Source: an uncultured Pseudomonas sp.
Lineage (GTDB): Bacteria; Pseudomonadota; Gammaproteobacteria; Pseudomonadales; Pseudomonadaceae
Reading direction: 5' to 3'
Length of the DNA stretch: 7,080 bases
Assembly (NCBI GenBank): GCA_946886875.1
Contig: CAMPJN010000191.1
Location: 1-7,080, forward strand
The first letter of the stretch is position 1, and every line of letters starts with the position of its first letter. This document shows positions 1 through 6,435 of the stretch, piece after piece. Position numbers and translations under genes: made by a program. The notes below the pieces were generated by a model. The model saw only the letters and a list, made by a program, of their open reading frames with translations. It was not told the origin of the DNA and ran no database searches.

Positions 1-1982
1 TCGACGCCGCGGCGCGCGCCGGCTTGCAAGGGCGCTGGTTGCGTCGCGGCTTGAATAAAATCCCCGAGCTGGCGATGCCGGCGCTGTTGTTGCTGCAGGA
101 CGGGCGTAGTGCGCTGCTGCTCGGCTGGGACGAGCAGGGCAGGGCGCGGATCATGCCCAGCGAGAGCGAAGGCGGTGAGGTACGGGTCAGTGCCGAGGTT
201 CTGGCCAAGGATTACAGCGGTCAGGTGTTCTTCGCCCAGCCACTGCACAAGTTCGATTTCAATCGCGGCGAACTGGTGCCGCGCGCCAGTTCCTGGTTCC
301 GCGACACGCTGAAGCGCTCGCGCTGGCTATATATCGATGCCATAGCCGCCAGCTTGCTTATCAACCTGATCGGCCTGGCCACGCCGCTGTTCGTGATGAA
401 CGTGTACGACCGCGTAGTGCCCAACCAGGCCGAAGCCACGCTCTGGGTGCTGGCAATCGGCATTGTCGGCGTATTCTTTTTCGATCTGCTGCTGAAAACC
501 CTGCGCGGCCTGTGCCTGGATCTGGCCGGCAAAAAGACCGACCTTATCGTCTCAGCCACGCTGTTCGAACGCATCGTCGGCATGGCCATGAAATTCCGCC
601 CGGCGCGGGTCGGCAGCTTCGCGCAGAACATCCATGAATTTCAGAACCTGCGCGACTTCCTCGCCTCCCTGACCCTGGCCAGCGTCATCGACCTGCCGTT
701 TACTCTGCTGATTCTGGCGGTGATCGCGATGATCGGCGGGCATCTGGTGTGGATTCCGCTGCTGGCTTTCCCGCTGGTGGCGCTGATCGGTTGGGCGCTG
801 CAACGGCCCCTGGCCGATACCATGCAGCGCACCATGGCGCTGGCCGCCGAGCGCCAGTCCAGTCTGATCGAGAGCCTGGCCGGGCTGGATGCGGTCAAGG
901 TGAACAACGCCGAGAGCGAGCGCCAATATATCTGGGAGCAGACCATCGGTACTCTCAGCCGCCTGGAGTTGCGTGCGCGCATGCTTTCCAGCCTGGCGAT
1001 GAATGCGACCATGCTGCTGCAGCAGTTGGCCGGCGTGGCGGTGATAGTGATGGGCGTGTACCAGATCATCGCCGGCAATTTGAGCATGGGCGGCCTGATC
1101 GCCTGTTACATGCTCAGCAGTCGGGCGCTGGGGCCGTTGACACAGATTTCCGGTCTGCTGACCCGCTATCAACAGGCCAAGGTGACGCTCGAATCGGTCA
1201 ACCAGATGATGGAGTTGCCGCAGGAGCGCCACGAGGACGAACGCCCGCTCAAGCGCCAGGCGCTGCAGGGCGCGGTGGAGTTCCGTCAGGTGGACTTCCA
1301 CTACCCGGATCAGCAGCAGGCGGCTTTGCAGAAGATCAATCTGGTGGTCCGGCCCGGGGAAAAAATCGGCATCATCGGTCGTAGCGGCTCCGGCAAGAGT
1401 TCCCTGGCCAAGCTGATCGTCGGTCTCTACCAGGCCGATAGCGGCAGCTTGCTGGTCGACGGCATCGATGTGCGCCAGTTAGATGTCAGCGACCTGCGCT
1501 ACAACATCGGCTACGTGCCCCAGGATATCCAACTGTTTTCCGGCACCCTGCGCGACAACCTGGTGTCCGGGGCGCGCTACGTCGAGGACGAGTTGGTACT
1601 GCAGGCCGCCGAATTGGCCGGCGTCCATGAGTTCGCCCGCTTGCACCCCAAGGGTTACGAGTTGCAAGTAGGTGAGCGCGGGCAGAACCTCTCTGGCGGC
1701 CAGCGGCAGAATGTCGCCCTGGCTCGCGCGCTGTTGCTCGACCCGCCGATCCTGCTGCTCGACGAGCCGACCAGCGCCATGGACAACACCGGCGAGGAGC
1801 GCCTCAAACAGCGCCTGTCCGCGGTTATCGGCAACAAGACCCTGCTCTTGGTCACCCACCGCGCCTCGATGCTCAGCCTGGTCGACCGTCTGATCATCAT
1901 CGATCGCGGCCAGATCATCGCCGACGGGCCAAAAGGCAGTGTGATGGAAGCGCTGAAGAAGGGGCAGATCAGTGTCGGTTAA
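1..1982 (+). CDS. lapB: Type I secretion ABC transporter LapB (5' partial)
   Basis: Inner-membrane ATPase/permease that powers one-step export of a large adhesin through a LapB-LapC-outer membrane channel. The frame is open to the window edge (first full codon at base 3). The TTG at 24 is probably internal, because LapB proteins run about 60 residues longer at the N-terminus. Numbering from that TTG, residues 1 to about 75 are the end of a C39-like domain. The region where C39 peptidases carry their catalytic His (about 18-33) has none, as expected for a peptidase-dead domain that binds substrate without cleaving a leader. Membrane segments lie near 103-125, 138-158, 217-237, 240-258 and 327-349. 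The nucleotide-binding domain is intact: A-loop Tyr427, Walker A 452-460 with Lys458, Q-loop Gln500, LSGGQ signature 556-560, Walker B ending Asp580-Glu581, and switch His612. It ends at TAA 1980-1982, overlapping lapC by 11 bases. Family assignment is strong; the adhesin substrate is inferred from the family. Confidence 0.93.
   Translation, partial: DAAARAGLQGRWLRRGLNKIPELAMPALLLLQDGRSALLLGWDEQGRARIMPSESEGGEVRVSAEVLAKDYSGQVFFAQPLHKFDFNRGELVPRASSWFRDTLKRSRWLYIDAIAASLLINLIGLATPLFVMNVYDRVVPNQAEATLWVLAIGIVGVFFFDLLLKTLRGLCLDLAGKKTDLIVSATLFERIVGMAMKFRPARVGSFAQNIHEFQNLRDFLASLTLASVIDLPFTLLILAVIAMIGGHLVWIPLLAFPLVALIGWALQRPLADTMQRTMALAAERQSSLIESLAGLDAVKVNNAESERQYIWEQTIGTLSRLELRARMLSSLAMNATMLLQQLAGVAVIVMGVYQIIAGNLSMGGLIACYMLSSRALGPLTQISGLLTRYQQAKVTLESVNQMMELPQERHEDERPLKRQALQGAVEFRQVDFHYPDQQQAALQKINLVVRPGEKIGIIGRSGSGKSSLAKLIVGLYQADSGSLLVDGIDVRQLDVSDLRYNIGYVPQDIQLFSGTLRDNLVSGARYVEDELVLQAAELAGVHEFARLHPKGYELQVGERGQNLSGGQRQNVALARALLLDPPILLLDEPTSAMDNTGEERLKQRLSAVIGNKTLLLVTHRASMLSLVDRLIIIDRGQIIADGPKGSVMEALKKGQISVG
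1956..1964 (+). promoter_or_regulatory. Ribosome binding site of lapC inside lapB
   Basis: The purine run AAGAAGGGG ends 7 bases before the GTG at 1972. This supports that GTG as the lapC start over the in-frame ATG at 2041. Its position within the last codons of lapB implies translational coupling of the two transporter subunits. Confidence 0.6.
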
Positions 1983-3345
1983 ACCATCGGGGAAAGGCCT
2001 GCGCCAGAGCATTGCGGCCTATTTCGGTCGGCACGACGAAATGGGCGACGAGCCCCTGCCCGAAGTCAGCAAGGCGCTGATCGAAGATGCGCCACGGATA
2101 GTGCGTTTGACCATCTGGGGGCTGATCGCCTTCGTCGCCTTCTGTCTGCTGTGGGCCAATTTCGCTGTGGTCGACGAGGTGACGCGCGGCGATGGCAAGG
2201 CTATTCCTTCCTCGCGCCTGCAGAAGATCCAGAATCTGGAAGGCGGCATAGTCGCCGAGCTGTTCGTCCGTGAAGGTCAGGTGGTCGAGATCGGCGATCC
2301 GCTGCTGCGCCTGGACGACACTCGTTTCGCCTCCAACGTCGGCGAAACCGAGGCCGACCGCCTGGCGTTGCTGCTACGCGTCGAGCGCCTCAGCGCCGAA
2401 GTGCAGGGGCGCGATCTGGTGGTCGCCGCTGAGGTGCGCGAGAAGGTACCGCGCCAGGCCGACAACGAAATAGAGCTGTTCAACAGCCGTAAGCAGCAAT
2501 TGCTCGACGAGGTGGCGGGACTGGAAGAGCAACTGATCCAGCGCGGTCAGGAGCTGCGCGAGTTCGCTTCCAAACAGACCCAATACCGCAACAGCCTCGG
2601 GCTGCTGCGTCAGGAAATCCAGATGTCCGAGCCGCTGGTGGCCCAGGGCGCGATTTCCCCGGTCGAGGTACTCCGACTCAAGCGTGCCGAAGTGGAGGCG
2701 CGCGGCCAATTGGACGCCACCTCGCTGGCGATTCCGCGCGCCGAATCGGCGATCAAGGAAGTCGAACGCAAGATCGACGAAACCCGTGGGCGTTTTCGCA
2801 GCGAAGCCTTGGCCGAGTTGAACGAAGCCCGCACCGAACTGAGCAAGATCCAGTCGACCGGTAAGGCGCTGGAGGACCGGGTCAACCGCACCCTGGTCAC
2901 CTCGCCGGTGCGGGGTATCGTCAAGCAGCTGTTGGTCAATACCATCGGCGGGGTGATCCAGCCCGGCAGCGATCTGGTGGAGATAGTGCCACTTGGCGAA
3001 AACCTGCTGGTCGAGGCGCGCATCCGTCCCCAGGACATCGCCTTTCTGCATCCCGGCCAGGAGGCCATGGTCAAGTTCACCGCTTACGACTACACCATCT
3101 ACGGCGGGCTCAAAGCCGAGCTGGAACAGATCGGTGCCGACACCGTCACCGACGATGAAGGCAACAGCTTCTACGAGATCAAGCTGCGCACCAATAAGAG
3201 CCATCTGGGCACCGACGAGCATCCGCTGTTGATCATCCCCGGCATGGTCGCCTCGGTGGACATCATCACCGGCAAGAAAAGCATCCTCAGCTACCTGCTC
3301 AAACCCATCATCCGCGCCCGCGCCGAGGCGCTGCGCGAGCGCTAG
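1972..3345 (+). CDS. lapC: Type I secretion membrane-fusion protein LapC (HlyD family)
   Basis: Periplasmic adaptor that joins the LapB exporter to a TolC-like outer-membrane channel. The 457 residues have the usual HlyD layout. A short cytoplasmic N-terminus is followed by one membrane helix at about 45-66. The first half of a lipoyl-like domain lies at about 74-117, with the family-typical QNLEGGIV stretch at 87-94. A long charged, heptad-rich stretch (about 125-305) should form the periplasmic coiled-coil hairpin. The second lipoyl half (about 308-340, with LVTSPVRGIV at 308-317) and a beta-barrel region follow, including the HlyD-typical VKFTAYDYTIYGG at 367-379. The GTG start is supported by a purine-rich site and by the 11-base overlap with lapB, so both are surely co-transcribed. 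Length and domain order look complete. The stop codon TAG is also the foot of a palindromic repeat. Assignment to the LapC/HlyD family is strong; the cargo is not visible here. Confidence 0.93.
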   Translation: MSVKPSGKGLRQSIAAYFGRHDEMGDEPLPEVSKALIEDAPRIVRLTIWGLIAFVAFCLLWANFAVVDEVTRGDGKAIPSSRLQKIQNLEGGIVAELFVREGQVVEIGDPLLRLDDTRFASNVGETEADRLALLLRVERLSAEVQGRDLVVAAEVREKVPRQADNEIELFNSRKQQLLDEVAGLEEQLIQRGQELREFASKQTQYRNSLGLLRQEIQMSEPLVAQGAISPVEVLRLKRAEVEARGQLDATSLAIPRAESAIKEVERKIDETRGRFRSEALAELNEARTELSKIQSTGKALEDRVNRTLVTSPVRGIVKQLLVNTIGGVIQPGSDLVEIVPLGENLLVEARIRPQDIAFLHPGQEAMVKFTAYDYTIYGGLKAELEQIGADTVTDDEGNSFYEIKLRTNKSHLGTDEHPLLIIPGMVASVDIITGKKSILSYLLKPIIRARAEALRER

Positions 3346-3410
3346 GGTGCGCTGTGCGCTGTGCGCACCAGCTGTCGGTGAGTTTTCTTGGTGCACACGG
3401 CGCACCCTAC
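3343..3410. repeat. Inverted pair of REP-like palindromes between convergent operons
   Basis: The outer arms TAGGGTGCGC (3343-3352) and GCGCACCCTA (3400-3409) are exact reverse complements. Each half is itself a hairpin. The left has arms GGTGCGC 3346-3352 and GCGCACC 3363-3369. The right has arms 3390-3396 and 3400-3406 with one mismatch at 3395. The left loop contains GCGCTGT twice in tandem (3349-3362), which looks like a 7-base expansion. The CTAG/GTAG feet and paired inverted halves fit the REP doublet (REPIN) pattern of Pseudomonas. The element fills most of the 72-base gap between the lapC and mmsB stop codons and could end transcripts from both sides. A short T-rich run (3383-3389) lies 13 bases past the left hairpin on the + strand, so an ordinary intrinsic terminator is only weakly supported. 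Confidence 0.75.
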
Positions 3411-3417
3411 GACATGT

Positions 3418-4302
3418 CTATTCGACGAACAACTGTTGCACCACCGAGAAGTCCTGCTTGCCTTTGCCTTGCTTGAGCAGCAGGCGATACAGCTGCAGGG
3501 CCAGGGCTCCCATCGGTGTGCTGCTGCCGCTGTGTTGTGCGGCTTCCTGGGCCAGGCCGAGGTCTTTGGCCATCAGCTCGGCCATAAAGCCGCCGCTGTA
3601 GCCTTTGGAGGCCGGGGCGTTTTCCATTACGCCGGGCCAGGGGTTGTACTTCTCCAGCGTCCAGTTGCCGCCCGAACTCTGGCGCATGATCTCAGCCAGT
3701 ACCGCCGGCTCCAGACCATTGGCCACGCCCATGGCCATGGCTTCGGCAGTGGCGATCATCTGCACCGCCAGTACCTGGTTGTTGCACACCTTGGCCACCT
3801 GACCGGCGCCGTCGGGGCCGGCGTGGAAGATGTTCTTGCCCATGGCTTCGAAGATCAACCGGGCTTTTTCCAGGGTGGCCGCCGCGCCGCCGATCATAAA
3901 GGTCAGGGTGCCGGCCGCCGCGCCCGCGGTGCCGCCGGAAACCGGCGCGTCGAGCAGTTCGATACCGCGCGCGGCCGCTGCCTGATGCACCTTGCGCGCG
4001 GATTCAGGGGCTATGGTCGAGCATTCCAGCACCAGGCTGCCGGGCTTGAGCGCGGCCAGCAGGCCGTTTTCGCCGAGGTACAGGCCCTCGACATGGCGGC
4101 TGGCGGGCAGCATGCTCACCACCACTTCGGCGCCTTGCACGGCATCCAACGCGCTGCTGGCGGCCTGGGCGCCTTCCGCGGTCAACTCATCGATCGCCGC
4201 CTGTACCAGATCGAACACGCGCAGATTGAACTGCGCTTTGAGCAGGTTGCGGGCCATGGGCAGGCCCATATGGCCGAGGCCGATAAAGGCGATTGTGGTC
4301 AT
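3418..4302 (-). CDS. mmsB: 3-hydroxyisobutyrate dehydrogenase family protein (MmsB/PA0743-like)
   Basis: Beta-hydroxyacid dehydrogenase, expected to oxidise 3-hydroxyisobutyrate to methylmalonate semialdehyde in valine breakdown. The 294 residues match the family length. The N-terminal Rossmann motif GLGHMG is at 8-13. Asp31 closes the second strand, which favours NAD+ over NADP+. The substrate loop DAPVSGG is at 118-124 (Ser122), the catalytic Lys171 sits in GQVAKVCNN, and Trp214, Tyr219, Lys246 and Asp247 are present. As I recall, these positions match active-site residues of P. aeruginosa PA0743, an enzyme reported to act on L-serine, so the true substrate may be broader than the name implies. 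The ATG at 4302 follows AAGGAG (4311-4316) with an 8-base spacer. It is the last gene of the leftward operon, 99 bases after the hydrolase gene, and the gap holds a REP element. The stop TAG is at 3420-3418. Confidence 0.88.
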   Translation of the reverse strand: MTTIAFIGLGHMGLPMARNLLKAQFNLRVFDLVQAAIDELTAEGAQAASSALDAVQGAEVVVSMLPASRHVEGLYLGENGLLAALKPGSLVLECSTIAPESARKVHQAAAARGIELLDAPVSGGTAGAAAGTLTFMIGGAAATLEKARLIFEAMGKNIFHAGPDGAGQVAKVCNNQVLAVQMIATAEAMAMGVANGLEPAVLAEIMRQSSGGNWTLEKYNPWPGVMENAPASKGYSGGFMAELMAKDLGLAQEAAQHSGSSTPMGALALQLYRLLLKQGKGKQDFSVVQQLFVE

Positions 4303-4314
4303 TGTTATTCTCCT

Positions 4315-4401
4315 TGAATGGGCCTGCCGCTTGGCGGTAGGAGCGGCCTTGGCCGCGATCCGAATTGTGTCGAGACCGTGGTCGCCGCTTCGCTGAATGG
4401 G
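4315..4401. repeat. 8-base direct repeats bracketing the REP-bearing insert
   Basis: TGAATGGG occurs exactly at 4315-4322 and 4394-4401 on the + strand. The left copy touches the mmsB ribosome binding site. The right copy directly abuts the stop codon of the hydrolase gene (4404-4402). The 71 bases between contain the hairpin and REP element. Removing one copy plus the insert would leave a 20-base gap with the AAGGAG site intact, a normal operon junction. The arrangement resembles a target-site duplication, but chance cannot be excluded. Confidence 0.5.
4337..4360 (+). repeat. REP element with GTAG foot (GTAGGAGCGGCC type)
   Basis: GTAG at 4337-4340 is followed by a short palindrome, GCGGCC (4343-4348), TT, GGCCGC (4351-4356). 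This resembles the widespread Pseudomonas REP consensus starting GTAGGAGCGGC. An overlapping hairpin lies just to the left: CCTGCCGC 4323-4330, loop TTG, GCGGTAGG 4334-4341, with one G-T pair. Both lie between the hydrolase stop and the ribosome binding site of mmsB. Confidence 0.75.
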
Positions 4402-5508
4402 TTATTGCAAATCCGCCAGTGGATGCTCGCTTTCCCACACCGCGGTGAAATGCGCTTCGATGACCTCCGGCGGAATCGTCGCCACGTCCGGCCAATGCCA
4501 GTGCGGTTTCTGATCTTTGTCGATCAGGCGCGCGCGCACGCCTTCGGGCAATTCCGGGTGGCGGCAGCAGTTCAGGCTGATCGCGTATTCCATCTGGAAT
4601 ACCTGGGCCAGGGACAGCTGCTTGGCGCGCTGGATCTGCTCCCAGACCAGGTGTGCGCTCAGTGGGCAACCGCCGCTGAGGGTCTTGGCGGCGCGGGCCA
4701 GCAGCAGGTCGCTGTCGTTGTGCAGTGCCGTCAGGGCGCGCCAGGCGTGAGGCAGGTCGGCCTGGTCGAGCAGTTCGTCGATGCGCGCGCGGCGCGGCAG
4801 CCATTGGGCTTCCGGTAGCTGGGCGCGGGCTTCGTGCTCCAGGGCCTTGAGTAGGCTGTGCAGTTGCAATTGCGGCTGAGCCGACCAGTTCAGCTGGATC
4901 AGGCCTTCGAGCAGGTCGTCCTGTTGCTCGTCGAGCAGAAAGCGGTCGGCCAGATCCAGGTCCAGGGCGTCGCGCGCATTGATGCTGCTGGCGGTCAGGC
5001 CGAGAAACAGCCCGAGCTTGCCCGGCAGACGCGCGAGAAACCAGCTGCCGCCGACATCCGGGTACAGGCCGATATTGATTTCCGGCATGCCCAGGCGGCT
5101 GCTGGGGGTGACGATGCGCACGCCGGCGCCTTGCATCAGGCCCATGCCGCCGCCCAGCACATGGCCGTGAGCCCAGCAGATCAGCGGTTTCGGATAGGTA
5201 TGGATGCGGTGGTCGAGGCGGTATTCGTCGGCGAAGAAACGCCGCGCCAGGGGCGGCACTTCGCCCGGGTGTTCGCGGCATTGCTGGGCCAGTTGCACCA
5301 CATCGCCGCCAGCGCAGAACGCCTTGGGCCCGTTGCCGCGTAGCAGCACACAGGCGATGCTAGGGTCCTGGGCCCAGGCTTTGAGTTTGGCGTCCAGCGC
5401 CTCGATCATCGGCAGCGACAGGGCGTTCAGGCTCTTCTCCGCATCCAGGCTGGCGACGCCGATGCGCAGGCCATGCAGGCTGTGGTGTTCTTCGAAAATC
5501 ACGTTCAT
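4402..5508 (-). CDS. 3-hydroxyisobutyryl-CoA hydrolase (HIBCH-type crotonase)
   Basis: Crotonase-fold thioesterase that releases CoA from 3-hydroxyisobutyryl-CoA, freeing 3-hydroxyisobutyrate for the next enzyme and helping keep reactive methacrylyl-CoA low. The 368 residues are about 100 longer than a plain enoyl-CoA hydratase, as is usual for HIBCH. Numbered from the ATG at 5508, the oxyanion-hole motifs are CAGGD (65-69) and GGGMGL (119-124). MPEINIGLYPDVGG supplies Glu143 and Asp151, the pair that aligns with the catalytic Glu and Asp of human HIBCH. Near the C-terminus GVRARLIDKDQKPHW (323-337) is a HIBCH hallmark absent from simple hydratases. A TTG two codons upstream (5514) is in frame, but AGGAA (5517-5521) stands 8 bases before the ATG, making ATG the better start. 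It lies 44 bases after the hydratase gene in the same operon. An isomerase or other CoA-ester role is possible but less likely given Glu143/Asp151 and the C-terminal motif. Confidence 0.9.
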   Translation of the reverse strand: MNVIFEEHHSLHGLRIGVASLDAEKSLNALSLPMIEALDAKLKAWAQDPSIACVLLRGNGPKAFCAGGDVVQLAQQCREHPGEVPPLARRFFADEYRLDHRIHTYPKPLICWAHGHVLGGGMGLMQGAGVRIVTPSSRLGMPEINIGLYPDVGGSWFLARLPGKLGLFLGLTASSINARDALDLDLADRFLLDEQQDDLLEGLIQLNWSAQPQLQLHSLLKALEHEARAQLPEAQWLPRRARIDELLDQADLPHAWRALTALHNDSDLLLARAAKTLSGGCPLSAHLVWEQIQRAKQLSLAQVFQMEYAISLNCCRHPELPEGVRARLIDKDQKPHWHWPDVATIPPEVIEAHFTAVWESEHPLADLQ

Positions 5509-5516
5509 CGGCAAAG

Positions 5517-5521
5517 TTCCT
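5517..5521 (-). promoter_or_regulatory. Ribosome binding site of the hydrolase gene, abutting a REP hairpin
   Basis: AGGAA (minus strand) lies 8 bases before the ATG at 5508, deciding that start over the TTG at 5514. It begins directly after the 3' arm of the GGTGCGC/GCGCACC hairpin (5522-5538). It lies within the stretch bracketed by the GCCGATG direct repeats, so it may have arrived with the repeat. Confidence 0.6.
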
Positions 5522-5542
5522 GGTGCGCTCGGCGCACCCTAC
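5522..5542 (-). repeat. Single REP-like palindrome (GTAGGGTGCGC type)
   Basis: On the minus strand GTAG (5542-5539) leads into a perfect 7-base stem: GGTGCGC (5538-5532), loop CGA, GCGCACC (5528-5522). It is the same family as the halves of the element at 3343-3410, here as a single copy. It lies between the hydratase stop and the hydrolase start. Confidence 0.75.
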
Positions 5543-5552
5543 GGGCATCGGC

Positions 5553-6371
5553 TTATTTATTGCGCCACTGCGGTTCGCGCTTTTCCAGAAAGGCGTTGAC
5601 CCCTTCTCGGGTGTCGTCGGCATCGAACAGGTCGACGAAGCGCTCGCGTTCCTCGCTCAGCCAAGTGTTCGGGTTGCGTTCGCGGGCGCCCTGGATCAGC
5701 GGTTTGATCGTGCGTACCGCCACCGGACTCTGTCGCGCCACCTTGGCCGCCAGCAGCAGGGCATGACCGCGGGCTTCGCCGGTGTCGACTACCTGTTCGA
5801 TCAGGCCGATGCGCAGGGCTGTTTCCGCATCCAGGCGCTCGCCGCAGAGGATCATGCGTTTGGCCCAGCCTTCGCCGACCAGCCAGGCCAGGTTCTGCGT
5901 GCCGCCAGCGCAGGGCAACAGACCCACGGTGGCTTCAGGCAGGGCCATCTGCGCCTGGCGCTCGGCGATGCGGATATCGCAGGCCAGGGCGCATTCCAGA
6001 CCGCCGCCCATGGCGTAACCGTTGATCGCGGCAATCGACACGCCACGGAAGTCCCGTAGCGCCTCGAAGGCTTCGCCGAAGCGCCGGGCCATATCGCGGG
6101 CGCGGGCCTTGTCGCCATCGGCGAACAGCTTGAGGTCGGCACCGGCGCTGAAGAACTTGCCACCCTGGCCGGTAATGACCAGGGCATAGATGTCGTCGTC
6201 ACGGTTGAGGTGTTCGAGCAATTGCTTGAGGCCGATCAGCGAATCGTGGTCCCAGGTATTGGCCGGCGGCTGATTGATGGTGATCAGCGCGGTGTGGCCG
6301 TATTTTTCCACGGTCAGCTTGTGGGTCAGGTCGAATACACCGGGATGGTAGGGTTCGATGGCGTGGCTCAT
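5553..6371 (-). CDS. Enoyl-CoA hydratase (crotonase family, probable methacrylyl-CoA hydratase)
   Basis: Adds water across the double bond of a short enoyl-CoA. From its neighbours the likely substrate is methacrylyl-CoA, giving 3-hydroxyisobutyryl-CoA. The 272 residues are normal for the family. Visible motifs are the first oxyanion-hole segment KFFSAGADLK (72-81), the second, NGYAMGGGLECALACD (117-132), which contains catalytic Glu126, and LPEATVGLLPCAGGTQ (144-159) with catalytic Glu146. Keeping both glutamates argues for a true hydratase rather than an isomerase or hydrolase. The frame stays open upstream to 6488, but that 39-codon extension is translated repeat DNA. The ATG at 6371 has AGGA (6377-6380) 5 bases upstream and gives a family-typical N-terminus. 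The gene sits 121 bases after the dehydrogenase and 44 before the hydrolase, all read leftward. Family is certain; the exact substrate is inferred from context. Confidence 0.91.
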   Translation of the reverse strand: MSHAIEPYHPGVFDLTHKLTVEKYGHTALITINQPPANTWDHDSLIGLKQLLEHLNRDDDIYALVITGQGGKFFSAGADLKLFADGDKARARDMARRFGEAFEALRDFRGVSIAAINGYAMGGGLECALACDIRIAERQAQMALPEATVGLLPCAGGTQNLAWLVGEGWAKRMILCGERLDAETALRIGLIEQVVDTGEARGHALLLAAKVARQSPVAVRTIKPLIQGARERNPNTWLSEERERFVDLFDADDTREGVNAFLEKREPQWRNK

Positions 6372-6376
6372 AAGTG

Positions 6377-6380
6377 TCCT
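6377..6380 (-). promoter_or_regulatory. Ribosome binding site of the enoyl-CoA hydratase gene
   Basis: AGGA on the minus strand, 5 bases before the ATG at 6371, supports that start over in-frame upstream candidates such as the ATG at 6488, which would translate the palindromic repeats in the gap. Confidence 0.55.
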
Positions 6381-6392
6381 CGTCGTTTTTCT

Positions 6393-6415
6393 CCCCTCTC
6401 CCTCCGGGAGAGGGG
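6393..6415. repeat. Perfect 10-base palindrome, pyrimidine/purine-rich repeat
   Basis: CCCCTCTCCC (6393-6402) and GGGAGAGGGG (6406-6415) pair perfectly around a TCC loop. The CCCTCTCCC...GGGAGAGGG core followed by GCTGGGGG resembles an intergenic repeat that I recall as common in gammaproteobacteria. A T5 run (6386-6390) lies on the left side only, so the minus-strand transcript would carry A residues after the hairpin, not the U-tract of an intrinsic terminator. It lies 21 bases upstream of the hydratase start. Confidence 0.7.
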
Positions 6416-6435
6416 CTGGGGGAGTGAAAGTCATG

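Larger units (their letters stand above)
5506..5552. repeat. 7-base direct repeats bracketing the REP, one copy carrying a start codon
   Basis: Read on the minus strand, GCCGATG occurs at 5552-5546, directly after the hydratase stop codon (5555-5553), and again at 5512-5506, where its ATG is the hydrolase start. Exactly 40 bases separate equivalent positions, and the REP hairpin and ribosome binding site lie between them. The upstream ATG copy is out of frame with the hydrolase. The layout suggests insertion of about 33 bases with duplication of a 7-base target; chance is the alternative. Confidence 0.5.

Noticed and set aside
552..1301. 249-codon minus-strand frame opposite lapB
   Set aside because: It is antisense to the LapB membrane domain, rich in His, Gln and Arg, and has no recognisable motif or convincing ribosome binding site.
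2374..3405. 343-codon open frame on the minus strand opposite lapC
   Set aside because: It is antisense to a well-supported HlyD-family gene. Its composition is what high-G+C codon bias produces on the opposite strand, and no domain is recognisable.
3388..4317. 309-codon open frame on the plus strand opposite mmsB
   Set aside because: It is exactly antisense to a complete dehydrogenase with all catalytic motifs. The translation is rich in His, Gln, Gly and Ala and has no recognisable family. It starts inside the convergent repeat.
4303..4401. Internal promoter for mmsB in the 99-base gap
   Set aside because: No plausible -35/-10 pair with proper spacing was found on the minus strand; the REP and hairpin explain most of the gap.
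4187..5281. 364-codon Pro/Arg-rich frame on the minus strand
   Set aside because: It is a shifted-frame shadow of the hydrolase and mmsB genes. Arg/Pro-rich low-complexity translation is typical of the wrong frame in high-G+C DNA.
5509..5514. TTG start two codons upstream of the hydrolase ATG
   Set aside because: The spacing from AGGAA would be only 2 bases. The ATG at 5508 has a normal 8-base spacing.
6386..6415. T-run next to a perfect hairpin as an intrinsic terminator
   Set aside because: The T-run precedes the hairpin on the + strand and becomes an A-run after it on the minus strand, so neither orientation gives hairpin followed by U-tract.
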